Part shown: positions 25,016 through 39,767 of the stretch, piece after piece | How positions within the stretch are numbered: position 1 is the first letter of the stretch | How the letters are laid out: each line of letters opens with the position of its first letter | DNA from: Gaeumannomyces sp. JS-464 | Taxonomy: Eukaryota > Ascomycota > Sordariomycetes > Magnaporthales > Magnaporthaceae | Reading direction: 5' to 3' | NCBI GenBank assembly: GCA_002197995.1 | Contig: NGZR01000005.1 | Coordinates: forward strand, 3,224,001 to 3,288,000 | Length of the DNA stretch: 64,000 nt | Program-made: the position numbers and the translations under genes | The notes under the pieces: generated by a model | Told to the model about the DNA's origin: nothing | The model's input: only the letters and a program-made list of their open reading frames with translations | Databases searched by the model: none

Positions 25016-27076
25016 GCGTCCTTCCCTTCCTTTCCCCTCCCGTCTCGGTCCTGTTCTCTCTCTGTGTCCACAAAAAGTTATTCTCGTTGCACGATCGGCG
25101 GGCACGGTCAATAGATCGCCTTACTGCGCCAGCACGCTTGAACACAAGCCGACAGTGATCCCCATAAAATGGAGTGCTATGGCAAACATTCGCTCGCTCC
25201 AGCCCGCGCCCGCCCCCTTCCCTGCACGAAGGGAGAATAAAAGGGCCATGCGACAATCATGCATTCTTCAGATCCGTCCTGATCCATGGTCGGAGCTAAG
25301 CTAAGGTGGCCCAGCTAAGGGTAGTGGTGGAGGTATGTACCTACAGCGTGTGCGACGCAAGTATGCGGTAGCATGTACACCGACCGATTCAATTGACGGG
25401 TAGACACCCATCGGCTCGCCGGCCGACAGCGAACAAGGTTGGACGGATCTGGAGGCTCGAAATCACCTTGCCTTTCCCCCCTGTTCCTTGGGCGGTCTCT
25501 TGCTTATTACCTATGGGGTTTGGAGGGGAAGTCTGGATGTGGGACGCTCACGCACACCGACAGTGTTGCTGCTCTTGTCAAGCATCCCCTAACATGAACC
25601 TAGATAAGCAGATAGGTACCCAGCACCTCAGAACGATGAACGACGTCGTCCCATTTCACTTTCCTCCCCTTCTCCTGTCATTTGCGTTTTACCTTTCCGA
25701 TCCGACATTCTCGCGCGCAGCCAGCGGCGCCATGATGATGGACGGACACCCCTTCACGCCTCGGCCACCCCCTGCCCCCTTTCAGCATCCCACATCGTGA
25801 GGCCTCGCTTGCCCTCTCCGTGTGCTGGGTGTGAGGAGAGCAGTTGGCTGCCCGCTGTGGGTTCGCGGGTGACCTGGCTCTTGTCTCCTTCCAGGGTGGC
25901 CGGGCCCAGAGTCAGGACGCCTATCCAGGTGGGCCGGCAAGTGGGTGCACCCAGTCCGAGGGAAGGACGCACGCCACCCAGCCCACCAGGGTCCCATTGA
26001 CATTTGACCCGCCGGGGGACCCAAATGGCACGCCTGGTGACATGTGCCGCTAGGCTGCTTTGGGCGCACGCTTGCGTCGAGCAGGGGACGGCTGCGCAGC
26101 CATGGAACCGTTTTTGCCGTTGTTCAGGAGCTTGGGCGGACCGGCAGGGAGACTGAGCTGGAGCGGTTGCATCCAGTGCACTGACAGGAGAAACTAGAAA
26201 CTCGGCCGTCGGCAGGACTGTGTGACATTGAACCCCCGATTTCACATCTCTGGTCGCATCCATCGGGCTGCCAGCCAGGAGATGGGCAGGTATGTGCGAC
26301 ATCGACCTAGTATGTGCGCAGAGTGACGGGAGCTGTCAGAATGTTTTTTGTTGATACGTCGTGTGGCGGCTGGGTTCCGGGATTGGAATTTAGAGTGGTG
26401 AATCGGCTATCGAGCCAACATCGACAATGCAATAATAACCTAACACGAGTTAATATTTGGATTGGGGGCAGTGGGGTGAGATGTCCCGTCTGGAGACGGG
26501 CATGCAGGGAAAAAAGAAAGAAGAAAAAAATAGGCAGGGACCAGCACAAGCAACCTTCTTTGGGCAGGCACCACCCCTTCCATGCCGGCTCGCAAGAAAA
26601 CAACCCGAGCCGGAAAAAATTGAAGAATAAAAAGAAGAAGGAAAATAAACGTCAGATAAAACACAAACTATGGGACACGCCATGCCACCCTTGGAAAAGG
26701 GACACCCCACGCTAATCCGGATGGAGCCATGGACATTTCACGACTTCGTACCTGAGCTGCCAATTTCTCGCTGCATTGCTTGATTGCCCTGCGCATTGCA
26801 AGCACAGGCAGAAAAGAGGGCGATTGATTACTGGATTGAATTGATTGATTGATTGATTCGGACAGGCACGCCACCCTGCCCGTAACCGCACCCCCTCGGT
26901 GCAGACGAGGACCACCACCACCGCGGCCACCACCTACCTCCAGCACAGCACAACACCACCACGACGCACGCATCACCCGCCGTAGGAAACCCGGCCCAGG
27001 GTCGCGTCTGCCTCCCCTGGTCGGAAATCGTGGGCTCCATAAAAAAAAATCCAATTAAATAAAACCGTCCCCCGAA

Positions 27077-27202
27077 ATGGCACATCCTTCTCCTGGCACC
27101 GCTCCATCCTCTCTCAAGGAGGAACAGGACCAGGACCAGGACCTGGAAAAGGGCCATGAAAAGGCGTTGCTGGAGCTGGAGAAGCTGAAGCCGGAGCCGG
27201 AG

Positions 27203-27238
<36 letters not shown>

Positions 27239-30200
27239 GCCCAAGCTCGCCTTCATCATGCACAAGAGTCGGAGAGCCAGCTGACACAAAAGCACCTACT
27301 CCACGCGCCGCCGACCATCGAAGGTCTCCCTGCTGCGGCTGCGCCCGTCGAGTTCAACCTCCCCTCGCCGGCTGCCACCGCCCCGATCGAGTCGGCGACG
27401 GCGACTCGACCGCCTCTGTCCCATCCACTCCTACCCCGACCGTTGCGTCAACTACTGTCATTACCTCTTATCCCACTGCGCACGATCGAAGAAACTCGTG
27501 CACCACTGTCACTACTATCACCACCACTACCACCACCAACACCACCCCAGCCGACGACCCTGTCCAACGACCCGGTACAGCTGATTTTGTCTATGTGACA
27601 GAAGCAGCTCACCCTTCAGAAACACCCCCACAGCAGTACTTGGCCAGCGGTCACACCGACGGAACCTCGACCGCCCTTCAACTCTCGAAGCGAATGGAAA
27701 CGGGGACTTCACGTCCTCCTACTCACCCGCTCCCATGTCCAACGCTCCCCCGCCGCACGGGCACGCTCGCCAGCACCAGCAGCAACATGTCGGCTACCCC
27801 GGACAGCCCGCGTACTCGCCGCCCTCGATGAACCCGGGCGGCCCGTACGGCTACCCGTCCGTGACCGCGCAGCCCCCGGATCCGTACCGGACGCCCCAGC
27901 CGCTGCCCCCGAACCCGGCCCTGGCGCTGCCGAGCATGCGAAGCCTGGATCCCCTACAGCACCAGCACCAGCAAGCCCAGCACCAGCAGCACCCGCACCA
28001 GCAGCACCCGCATCCGCACCAGCACCATCCGCAGGCGATGGGCATGACGCCCCCGATGGCTGCGTACTACCCGCAGCCTGCGCACATGGCGATGCACCCC
28101 TACGCGATGCACCACGCGGACCTGCGCATGGCGTTCCCGATGGGCGACCCCAGGCTGAGTCTCAGCGGCGGGCGACACAAAAAGGTACGAGACGACAGAG
28201 TCGGATGTGGTGTGGGCTCGGCTGCGGCTCGAGTAGGTTCTCGGGGCGAGCGTGTTGGGTTATTTTCGGTCGCATTCTGGCGAGGACAGATGGTCAAAAC
28301 GACAGGGTTGCTGACGAGTCGGTTGTTCGCAATCGCAAACAGGATATTAAGCGCCGCACAAAGACGGGTTGTCTAACTTGCAGGAAACGAAGGATAAAGG
28401 TACGTCGAGCCGTTGCAAGCGCCTCGCTTTCCTTTGCCGTTTTCCCTCCCAGCCACATCAAGACAGATCCCGTTCCTTTTCCCGGGCTGGTCTGCCCAGG
28501 TCCGATGTATTTGGCCGGTAGCGGAGGGCGGCGGCTATAATTGATGGGTATAGTGGAAAACGCACATTTTATTGTGCGAGACGGACGAGGGTTGTTGTTG
28601 GAGAGCGGAAAGATTGCCTTGCTTTTTTTCTTTTTTCTTTCTGTCTCCATGCTCCCGCCCTGTCGCGCCATTGGCGAGATCTCCAAGCGGACGATTTTCT
28701 GCTCCTCGCTTGGGGTCGCTTGACGTTCGCTTGGTGCTAGAGCTGCCGCAAGCGAGCTGTCAATCGATCCAGTCGTCGCCTCTCCGAACCCAAGGCCCAG
28801 CCAGCCCATCGTGGACAAACCCCCGGCTTTTATTGTGTGTTTTATTCTCTGGGGAATTTTTGTTTTTGCGTTTTTGCTTTTCACCCCGGCGGCTGTCCTC
28901 GCGCACACACCCCAAATCCTTGACCCACCTTGCACGTCAAGTTTAGTTGGCTTTGACGCATGCGGCCCGCGCAAGCACAAGCCAAGCACATACCACCACA
29001 GCACACACCAAAGCCTTGATTTGATCGGGCACAAACGGGTTTGCTGACAAGACGCTCTGCATTCCGGACAGTGCGACGAGACGCATCCGACGTGCAACAA
29101 CTGCAAAAAGTCTAAGCGCGATTGCGCCCGGCTACGACCCCATCTTCAAGCAGACGCCGCCCGGCCCGTCGGCTATTCAGCCGGCGCCAAATCACGGCGC
29201 CGCACCCACGGCGCCGCCGCCTGCACAACCGCTGCAACAGCAGCAGTCTGAGCAGCAGCAGCAGCAGCACCATCACCAGCAGGACCAGCAGCAGCCTCCG
29301 TCCCTCTCCGGAGGCCCTCCCACCTCCAGCACCAACAGCCCCAGCTCCAGCCCCTACGGACACCAGCCCGCCGTCGTGCCCAGCAGCTATCCCCTTGTGC
29401 AGAGCCATCAGTACGATACTGCCGGCTCCACGTTGACGTCCAACGTCGACTATTCTGGCGGCGCCATCGATCCTGCGCTCGACACAGGTTCGACAGGCTC
29501 CGGTGGCCAGCACACTTCCTCAAATACACAGTATAGAGGTGGCAGCCCTGCGTTTTACTTCCCCAGCCCGCCGTCCAGGTTGTCCTGAGGTCGAGTGAAC
29601 GGTTGCCGATCCTCATCGCGGGCACAGCGTGCAGCACGATAGAAGGCAATAGACTGGCCGGGGACGGCATTGACTTGCGCCAGACCTCCCGTAAGGAAGA
29701 TGAAAGTCGATGAGCTTGTCGCACTCGGGGGCCCTGCGCCCCCGCCGCCGCAGTCGCTGCCGACCAAGGAGGTGCTTGACGAGATCATCAAGCTCTACTA
29801 CGAAATTTACGTCCCTGGCTTGACGGCCTTTTTTGAGACGTCCTGGTTCAATTTCAGGCCCGACGGCCACAATCCCATCAGTGTCCTGAGCCAGAACACG
29901 GCGCTTATGAACCTCCTTGCGAGCTTCCTGGCCGCCGCCGTCTCACCCGTCAAGGTCGCCGATGCCGCCCGCATGGCTGCTCCTGCCATCATCGAGACCC
30001 GCGTGGTCTGGAGCCTGGCTTCGCTCGCATACTCAGTGCCCGCGGCCACGAATCCTGCCACGGATGAACCCTTGGCTGCCGACAACGCCGCCGAGGCCCG
30101 TAATAGGGTCTCCGTGTTCGACACTCTCCTCTCGGGAACCTACCTGACCAACAACCCCTGCATCCCGCCCCCGCGGCGGGGTGACGTCCACCGCATCCGC

Positions 30201-30584
30201 GAAGCCGAGTTTTGGTACTATCTGGCTGAGTACCTGCGCATGGGCGAGCCGCAGCCGCAGGCCACGGGAGCGTCTCAACGGCAGCGGGATGCGGCTCTGA
30301 CACGCATCCGGAACCTGCTAGATGGCCGCGAGAACCGTGACGTTCTCTACTCCATTGCCGTCCTCCGCGAGCTCGCCCCTAGGTACCCGGCTGGCTACGA
30401 GAACTCGCTGCCGCAGCACCTGGACGAGGGTGACCCGCGTAACAGGCTAGCCGTCGCAGCGCAGTTCATTCGTGACGAGGCACGGACGCCTGGTGGCACG
30501 ACAAATGTAGTCAGGAGGTTTGCTGAGCTGGCAGGAAAGGCATTCGTCTCGCCCGGGGTCAACGTTTCCCGTCGTCCTACATGA
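27077..30584 (+). CDS. Zn2Cys6 transcription factor, moc3-like
   Basis: Three exons: 27077-28184, 28343-28399 and 29072-30584, with introns of 158 and 672 bp. The 57-bp middle exon encodes DIKRRTKTGCLTCRKRRIK. With the first residues of exon 3 (CDETHPTCNNCKKSKRDC) it forms a complete C-x2-C-x6-C-x6-C-x2-C-x6-C zinc cluster. The N-terminal ~400 residues are Gln/Pro/His/Thr-rich (polyQ near 27207-27240) and end in LSLSGGRHKK just before the cluster. The C-terminal half (MKVDELVALGG, IIKLYYEIYVPGLTAFFET, LLDGRENRDVLYSIAVLREL, TTNVVRRF) matches the regulatory domain of moc3-like factors. Five frame breaks must be allowed, near 27380, 27690, 29128, 29570 and 29692. The corrected length of 892 codons closes exactly. 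It is a DNA-binding nuclear regulator; targets unknown. Confidence 0.82.
27207..27240 (+). repeat. CAG trinucleotide repeat encoding polyglutamine
   Basis: Eleven CAG codons in a row inside the N-terminal disordered part of the Zn2Cys6 factor. It is a likely length-variable activation-domain tract. Confidence 0.9.
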
Positions 30585-32005
30585 ACCTATTTCGTCAAAA
30601 CACCATCCGCAACTGTCAATCACCTGCCGGCGAACTCACCTAATCGTTCTTCCTAATCGCCCTTCTTCCTAATCGCCCTTTGCAACCGGATCCCCACAGC
30701 TTTTCCACGGCCAAAAAAATAGGATCCCACGAAAGTCCACCCACACCCCAACGCACCTCTCTGTTACTGGCGTCGATCCCGGCCAACCAAACCGGGATAC
30801 ATGACCCTTCATGACCACCCATAATCTGATTTAGTTTCAAGTTATTGTAAATATCCATCTGCCCTTGTACAAAAGTTCACCCTCTTTCTTTTCGGCACTA
30901 GATGAACCGGCAGCATGGGAGGCTGCTTGGAGGAATCAGTGTGGATGATGCCCAGGGCATATTCGCCAATGGCGTCTAGCAGTCAGGGGAAGTGGACTCG
31001 AGATGAAGGAATAGAGGCCTGCCATAGATCTCGCCAACAAAAAAGAAGAAGAGAAAAAAAAGCAGACAACTCTCGAAATCTCGCTCCGCCTTGACAACAT
31101 TCTCTTTGCCGTTTTCGCCCCTTTTGTCGCTTCTTCCACTCTGGCCCTCATCATTGTCTTACTCCACCCTTTTCATTTCCTTGATTTCGCAACAGGTCAT
31201 GTGCCCAAGGTTCTTGTTTTATTCCCCGCCTTTCATCTCAGAGCAGAGAAGGCAAGGAGGCAAGGATGATGAGCCTGTCGCCAGCTGGAGTCGCCCAGAT
31301 CCAAGTGGATCTCTTCCGGCTCACGTCGGGGCAGGCTGCGATATCGGAAGTGGGAAAAAAAACGTCGTCGAAGCCTGCAATCTTCGGCGTCTTTCTCCAC
31401 GCTCGGACCCCCGCCTCGCCGATTGCGTCCTGCCTCAACTGCGACCTTGGGTTGAGCACAGCCGGACTTACACGGTAACACAATTGGTTAGGTTTGACAC
31501 GGATGACCGAGCTGTCTGTCCGCTTGCAGGCGCGAATAACCCTCCCAGGGAAGCTCCACCAAGAAGAGTCACTGACAGTTGCCCAAACCCCCACTTCTGC
31601 TCAGTCTTGGATGGCACCTCCATGACACGGGTACATACATGATTGAGCGAAGTATTCAAGCTATCAAGGTACCTCAACTAAGCGTCATACAGCAACGTTC
31701 CCCCCCGGCTGAAGAGTGCCGGTCCTGCATCCGATAGCTCGGCTGCGATATTGCCAACCGCACGCACGCCCACACGCGCATACTTCCCACGAGCCTGATT
31801 GAGGCTCGCCAGGAAGGCGCGTGCGTCCCTTGCAGAAGCGAACTGGCGCTTTTCTCGGATAATTCCCAAGGCCCGCCAAGGATGGGAGGGGAAGCTTCTG
31901 GCCGCGGCCAAAGGTGCTGCTGCTGGGCGAGGTTGAGCTGTAAGCACGCACTGTCAGGGGCGGCGAACTCGCCAACCTCCCTGGGTACCCTAGCAACGCA
32001 GTTCG
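30585..32005. other. Intergenic region, no gene recognised
   Basis: 1.4 kb between the Zn2Cys6 gene and the reductase gene, both on the plus strand. The 3' part of the first gene holds an imperfect direct repeat of CCTAATCG (30645-30680). Frames at 31091-31642 and 31674-32039 have no domains and overlap on opposite strands, so they are not called. The last few hundred bases must include the reductase promoter. Confidence 0.45.
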
Positions 32006-33121
32006 ATGGCTGACGTGACGATAATCCGCTGGCCGCCACGGAACCCAGCGCCGCCTCGGCCCTTGCGGAGCTCGAAAAGGCGGCCGAGGTGCTGGTGCCC
32101 GAGGCGCGGGACCGGGCCTCGTTCGTGGCCGAGTGCCGGCCCGGCGGGCGGCTCGACGGCGTGGTGGCGGCCTACCGCACCTTTGACAGCGTCAGGGTGA
32201 CGGGCAGGTTCGACGCCGAGCTCGTGGCGGCGCTGCCGGCGTCGCTGCGCTTCGTCTGCCACAACGGCGCCGGCTACGACCAGGTCGACGTGGCGGCCTG
32301 CACGGCGCGCAGCGTGCGCGTGAGCAACACGCCCTCGGCCGTCGACGACGCCACGGCCGACATGGCCATCTTCCTGATGCTGGGCGCCCTGCGCAACCTG
32401 GCCGGCGGCATGGCGGCGCTGCGCAGGGGCGAGTGGCGCGGCGCGTCCGGGGCGCCGCACCCGGCGCTCGGCCGCGACCCCCAGGGCAAGGTGCTCGGCA
32501 TCCTCGGCATGGGCGGCATCGGGCGCAACATGGCGAGAAAGGCGGCCGTCTTTGGCATGCGGATCCGCTACCACAACAGGACGCGCCTGGCGCCCGAGCT
32601 CGAGGCCGAGTGCGGCGGCGCCGAGCTCGTCGACTTTGACAGGCTGCTGGCCGAGAGCGACGTGATAAGTCTGAACCTGCCCTTGAATGTAAGAAGAAGG
32701 GAGAATCGATGAAATGAAACGCCAAAAACGAGGGAGGAGGAAGAAATGAAGAGGCCCAAAGCTGACCCCCCTGCAGCCCAAAACCAGACACATCATCGCG
32801 GCCCCCGAGTTCGCCAAGATGAAGCGCGGCGTCGTCATCGTCAACACGGCCCGCGGCGCCGTCGTGGACGAGGCCGCGCTGGTGGCCGCCCTCGACGACG
32901 GCACCGTCGCCTCGGCCGGGCTCGACGTGTACGAGCACGAGCCCGAGGTGCACCCGGGCCTTGTGGCCAACGAGCGCTGCGTGCTCGTGCCGCACATGGG
33001 CACCCACACCGTCGAGACCCAGGCCAAGATGGAGGAGCTGGCCCTCGCAAACGTCGCCGCCGCCGTCCGCCGCGGGGCGCTGCTCACGGGCGTCCCCGAG
33101 CAGAGCGGCCTCGGCTTTTGA
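32006..33121 (+). CDS. GOR1-like glyoxylate/hydroxypyruvate reductase (D-2-hydroxyacid dehydrogenase)
   Basis: NAD(P)H-dependent D-isomer-specific 2-hydroxyacid dehydrogenase. Exons 32006-32688 and 32777-33121 flank an 88-bp intron (GTAAG, CTGAC branch, GCAG). Seen: catalytic-domain segment VRVTGRFDAELVAALP and CHNGAGYDQVDV, very like yeast GOR1, then the Rossmann motif LGILGMGGIGRNMA. The catalytic triad sits in the usual places: Arg in NTARGAVVDE, Glu in DVYEHEPEVHP, His in PHMGTHT. The likely reaction is reduction of glyoxylate or hydroxypyruvate in cytosol or mitochondria. A one-base deletion near 32027-32035 separates the start MADVTIIR from EPSAASALAELEKAAEVLVP. Corrected length is 342 residues. 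Exact substrate is inferred from similarity only. Confidence 0.88.
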
Positions 33122-35430
<2,309 letters not shown>

Positions 35431-36837
35431 CTTGGGCGGTGCTTATAGACTCTATGTAGAGAGACGGGGTTGGATGATGATTAGCCAATTCGGTCGCCAG
35501 ACGCGCAGAACCGCCGCTCTTATAGTCAGGGAAAGTAGTGTGCTTACAGGGTAGTGGGAAGAGTGAAGAGGCTGCTGGTGGTGACAGGTCCAAAGTCAGT
35601 TGGCGGTGCTCGATGCAGTGCTCCGATGCTGTGAAGAGTGAAGGGACTGGTTTGGGAGACGGCGGGGCAGGAGTGGGGGAAAGGGACTGGGGAGTGGTGG
35701 GATGTTATACCTTTTGGAAGATTGCGTGAAGAAGAAACCCGGAGAGAAAGACGAATATGCAGGGCAGCTGGATGATGAAGACGAGGAATGGAAGCAAAAA
35801 AAAAAAGACGGGGAGGAGAAGCTCTGGCAGATGAAAAGGAGACGGAGGCCGACCACTGCAGATAAACGTCGCCCACGTGGGGCAATCTGCGTCCTCGCAC
35901 CGTAACTCGCGGTGAAGCAAACCTGGGTCTTACCCGATTGAGCTGCCCCTCCACAACCCTCACAGCCCACTAAGATCCAGCCTTTCGGCAAGTCGTCCCT
36001 TGGTTGACGGGTGGCGCCTCACCGTTTTTTTCTCTCTTTTTTTCTTAGCTATCCTATTATTTATCGCCACATTGTACCTGTTCCTAGTTTAGTTCCTCTT
36101 TGGGTTTACTGCCTGGCACTACGACCTATGCTCTGCACAAGCTGCCTGTTGTCCAACGTTATCCTCCGTGCTCCTCCATTGTCAGCGGCAAGCAGCTGTC
36201 CCCATCGTCGGGCTCGGCCTCAAAAGAACCACCAGTGCATGGTGGTAGACTAGGATCCTGACTCGGCAGTCAGGGCCGGATTCTTCTCTAGGTAGGCCGA
36301 GGATGTTGTCACCTTTGAGCGACGGCCACAGTGTCGGCCATCTAAATATGTAGATAGATCCTCGGCATGTAAACATGCCACTCTGCCATAGCGAGCACAG
36401 ACTGGAACCTAGAGCCAGCATGCAGATATCGGGAAGGCTTGTGTGTGCAGCAGACAAGACCCAAGCTCGGACAGTTGTCTGTTCCCAATGTGTTTCATAA
36501 TCCTCCCCACTGAGCCCCAGGGTTTTATCTAGTTTTTCCTTTTGAAAGAACTCCCTCGGCGCCGTGAAACAAAGACAAGGCCCTCCGCCGACTTGCCCTG
36601 GTTTCATTCAGCCCAAAGTATCCATGACCAGAAAAAAAATACCGTTAACGCCATACAATATGCACATTCATTAGTGGCTCCCAAGCAAACTGCGTAAGCA
36701 GCCGGCTTGGGACTTGAGTAGCGTAGCGGAACACCGGGGGTTTGGCGAAGCCGCCCGTGCGAGATCTAGCCTGCAGTCTGGCTGCCTGCTTCTCCACATG
36801 AATAAATAACTTCGTCTCCCCTACTCGCTCGGCTGCT
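35431..36837. other. Intergenic region between S-adenosylhomocysteinase and eIF3h
   Basis: About 1.4 kb: promoter and probable leader of S-adenosylhomocysteinase (35431-36000, CT/AG-rich), then 3' region of eIF3h (36660-36837). A frame at 36182-36607 (minus) has no recognisable domain. No gene called. Confidence 0.5.
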
Positions 36838-38136
36838 TCACTCGGTCAGGAGGCTCCCCCTGACAGCGAACATCTTGGCGCTGACGTTGGCCGTGAAGCC
36901 GTCCACCTGCTTGCTGTACTGCTCCACCTGTCTGGCGTTCAGCATGCCTTCGAGCCTGCTGGGTTCCTGCGGCAGCTTAAACAGCCTCTTCCACTCGTCC
37001 TCCGGGAGTGGGGTCTGCTTGGCCGCCGCCCGGGCCGCGTTCTCCGCCTTGCGCTTCGCTTGCCAGGCCGTGATCTTGGTCTGCTCACGCGCCAGCTGGC
37101 GCTGGTAGTATTGGTGGTTGTTGAGGTCGGTGTAGTGCGACTCGATGCTATCCAGAAGCAGGTCGCACGTCTTCTCAAGGAATGGGTCGATCGACAGCTC
37201 CAACGAGTCGAGCGAAGGGTAGGCGGGGGCCCTGATCGGATTCCGTTGTAGTTCCGCGAGCGATGCCGGTAGGCCCACATCGCTCTGGGCGGGCGGCGGG
37301 GCAGGGACTTGGTGGAGGTAAGTGGTGAGGAGGTGTGTGTTGTGGACGACAACGGGCAGCTCAACCAGAATGTCCTTGTACGTGAGCTTTATTTTTTGCA
37401 GACTATTGACGAGAGGTTAGCGAGTTGCGTGAAAGCCAGCGACAGCCGCCCATGGTCGTTGCTGGTGGATAGTGTCTCGGAGCGACGATAGCGGCGACAT
37501 ACTTTTCTGTCGTGAACTTGCCCTCCTCCTTGAAGGCGGCCATAAAGTTGTTGGAGAGCCTGAAGGCGCGCAGGCAAAGGGCCCTGTGAACTCCTGCTGA
37601 CATCGTGGACGAGGGCGACGGCCTTGGGGTTCTCGCGTTGGTAGTTGCTGGTTCTCAATGAAGTTGAGGTTGATGAAGTTGCCCATGGTGGCGCTCGAGT
37701 ACCAGCCGACGTTGTTGGCGTCAACGTTGACCTCGCGCAGGTGCTTGATCATCTCGGCCTGGTAGGCAATGTTGGCCTTGGACCTGGGGGCGGCGGCGGC
37801 CTGGGCCGAGGCGTCGCGCTCGCTCTGGTGGCTGTCGACGTTGGCGATATCGACGGTGGGGAAGTTGAACGAGTTGGTGATCTCGAGCACCGTGTCGTTG
37901 TCCATGCCGACAAGCGAGCCGGTGGCCATGGTCGGGAACGTCGCCGAGCAGTGCTTGGAGATCTTCATCACCACCTATTTCGGTCACATCTCTTTGTCTT
38001 AGCAACCCTCTTCAACGACCGCCTTCGAGCCTACGCGCACTCGGGCTCGCAATGGTGGGGCAAGCACATCGCGGCAAACGTACCAGGGCCTCGACCTGCA
38101 CCGACTTGAAGGCGCGTCTTTCGAAGCGTCCGCCAT
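36838..38136 (-). CDS. Translation initiation factor eIF3 subunit h
   Basis: Non-catalytic MPN-domain subunit of the eIF3 complex, which organises the 43S pre-initiation complex. Three exons: 38084-38136, 37503-37974 and 36838-37402, with introns of 109 and 100 bp. Hallmarks: MADASKDAP then [80 protein letters not shown], and the C-terminal helix [20 protein letters not shown]. The spliced codons at both introns fit the family (EAL|VVMK and TEN|LQK). One missing base in the CC of exon 1 (about 38117) and two +1 (or -2) shifts in exon 2 (near 37652 and 37590) must be allowed. The product is then about 362 residues, the usual size. The metalloprotease-type JAMM residues are absent, as expected for eIF3h. 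Confidence 0.92.
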
Positions 38137-38991
38137 GGTTGCGTTTCGTTGTGACCGTCGCAAGTATCGGTATCGGTGCTCGTAGATCGGCGCGCAGTTG
38201 ACCTGGGAGGGACGGCTTCGGTTGTCGTCGTCACGCGCGCAAAAGCTGGTTGGCAATGCGAGTTGGAGGCGACAGTATTTTCGAGTTGTGCGCGGAAAAT
38301 TTGGTTCTTCCGTGGCATTGCGCAGCCCACCCCCGCCGGCAGCAAAAGCGGGCAGGCAAGGACCTGCGCGACTTACCTAATCCCGCCAGAGCATGGTGGA
38401 GCCATCCCAGCAAGTTCTCAGCTGCAGGCTCCTGAATGGCCTCACGCGCGCGGGATGTCAATCCTGCCCCCACGCCTCAGTCGTTTCAATTTCCAATCCG
38501 GGAACATTTTAAAAGCAGAGCCTCCCCATCCATTTTAACTGCACTTTTCACCCTGTGACTGACTTGCTTGTCCTCGATATCCCCTCCCCCCCTTTCTTTC
38601 TTCTCTTCCTTTTTCCTCCGTGTTGCTGCTGTTTTGCCAGCCTACCCGAAGCGTGGAAGAACCTAAGAGTCTGCATGACTTCAGTTCATTGAATTGCACA
38701 ACGTGGCCGCTTCTATTTCCGTTCTCGTACCAATTGGATCTGGGCAGCACAGAAACAAGTTTGCTAAGTGTATTTCTCCTAACGCTCAAGAATGTCTGGC
38801 CAGCAAGCTCGCCTGTCTATCTCTGCCTCTTTTTACTACTTCTCTATCCTCCTTTTGATACGCCATCATTACCTCCCAAGTTTCCGGGGTTTCCTTCCGT
38901 GCGTCGCTTCATTACCAGAGTCCCTGCACATCCTGCATGTCTGGCGTCGTCATGCATCTTCTCCTTCTCGTCTTCAGCACCTGCATCTCAT
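38137..38991. other. Promoter region of eIF3h and 3' region of the UPF0643 gene
   Basis: About 850 bp. The part next to the eIF3h start must hold its promoter. The rest is T/C-rich (38560-38640) and holds the 3' region of the UPF0643 gene. Frames at 38620-39408 and 38792-39223 on the plus strand overlap that gene in antisense and are not called. Confidence 0.45.
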
Positions 38992-39767
38992 TCAGTCAAC
39001 CCAATCGATGATCTCCCAACTCTTGATATCATCACGCACGATCAGTCGGTGCCTATCTATCCCCCAGCTGGTATACAGCCTGCGGGTTGCGCTGGCTGCC
39101 GCTCGGTGCGCAGGCCCGACATTGCCTCGCGTAGCATCCTCCCTGGATCTCCATACGCAAGTCGCCAGGTTGCGCCCCTCGGCGTTTGGCTCCCCGAACC
39201 AGTATCTGGATGGGCCAGGTTAGCTTGTGCTCCTTGGGCGGTTCTCAATCTCGCGGTATCTCTCTCTGGCACAAGGCTGTCCTTGCGTCCAACTCACTTC
39301 AGGAATCCGCCACTTGCAGTCGCTTCTGCATGGGCACTCTTGTCCAGAGCACCCAGCTCGGCGTACACGGTGCTGGGCGGAATTTGCGATCTGAAGGCCA
39401 CGATGTAGAAGGAAGTCTCCTTCCATGCGTGGCCTTGTTCCTGGGCTAGACTCCTTAGGCTGTCCATAACCTCGGCCCAGTTGAAGCAGTCGAGATATAC
39501 TCCAGTCGCATAGTCTCGTCTCGTGTTCCGCATGCGCGTCAACGCTAGGGCGAGGAGCTTGTTCTCCATATCCAGCGTGTCCAAGTCGAGGAGATGATTT
39601 TGCTCCGCATACGGCGACACGACGAGGAATCTCGAGCTATCCCGTGCCATCTGGAAGGCCTCTGCAGATGACAGCTCTGCCTCTTCGACAGACATCAAGA
39701 CTTCCGCCTTGTCGATCTCTGCCGTTAAGGTGGGGTCTACCGGGAGGGCGGCCGTGGCGACCGACAT
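38992..39767 (-). CDS. UPF0643 family protein
   Basis: Two exons, 39298-39767 and 38992-39205, around a 92-bp intron 39206-39297 (GTGAGT donor, CTAAC branch, CAG acceptor). They give an uninterrupted 227-residue protein with no frame break. Conserved-looking segments: PVDPTLTAEIDKAEVLMSVE, LVVSPYAEQNHLLDLDTLD, YATGVYLDCFNWAEVMD, FYIVAFRSQIPPST, GGFLKYWFGEPNAEGRNLAT, VWRSREDA and C-terminal SWEIIDWVD. These match a fungal family of unknown function listed as UPF0643, which resembles N-acetyltransferase-like small proteins only loosely. Start 39767 is chosen because homologues begin at about this point. The frame is open upstream to 39983, but that stretch is Pro/His-rich and looks like leader. 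Function unknown. Confidence 0.82.

Larger units (their letters stand above)
19787..27076. other. 7.3-kb gene-free region with microsatellites
   Basis: No frame shows coding character: the many short frames on both strands contradict one another and lack domains. The sequence has normal to high GC and is not RIP-mutated. It is studded with simple repeats (CA, CCTG, CT, GA, T, ATTG) and several CTACCTAGGTAGG-type motifs (20787-20822, 21353-21383). It ends in the promoter of the Zn2Cys6 gene at 27077. Long upstream regions are usual for fungal developmental regulators, so regulatory sequence, a long leader or a non-coding transcript are all possible. Confidence 0.5.

Noticed and set aside
38620..39408. 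Plus-strand frames opposite the UPF0643 gene
   Set aside because: They cover an exon and intron of the minus-strand gene and have no domain or start context of their own.
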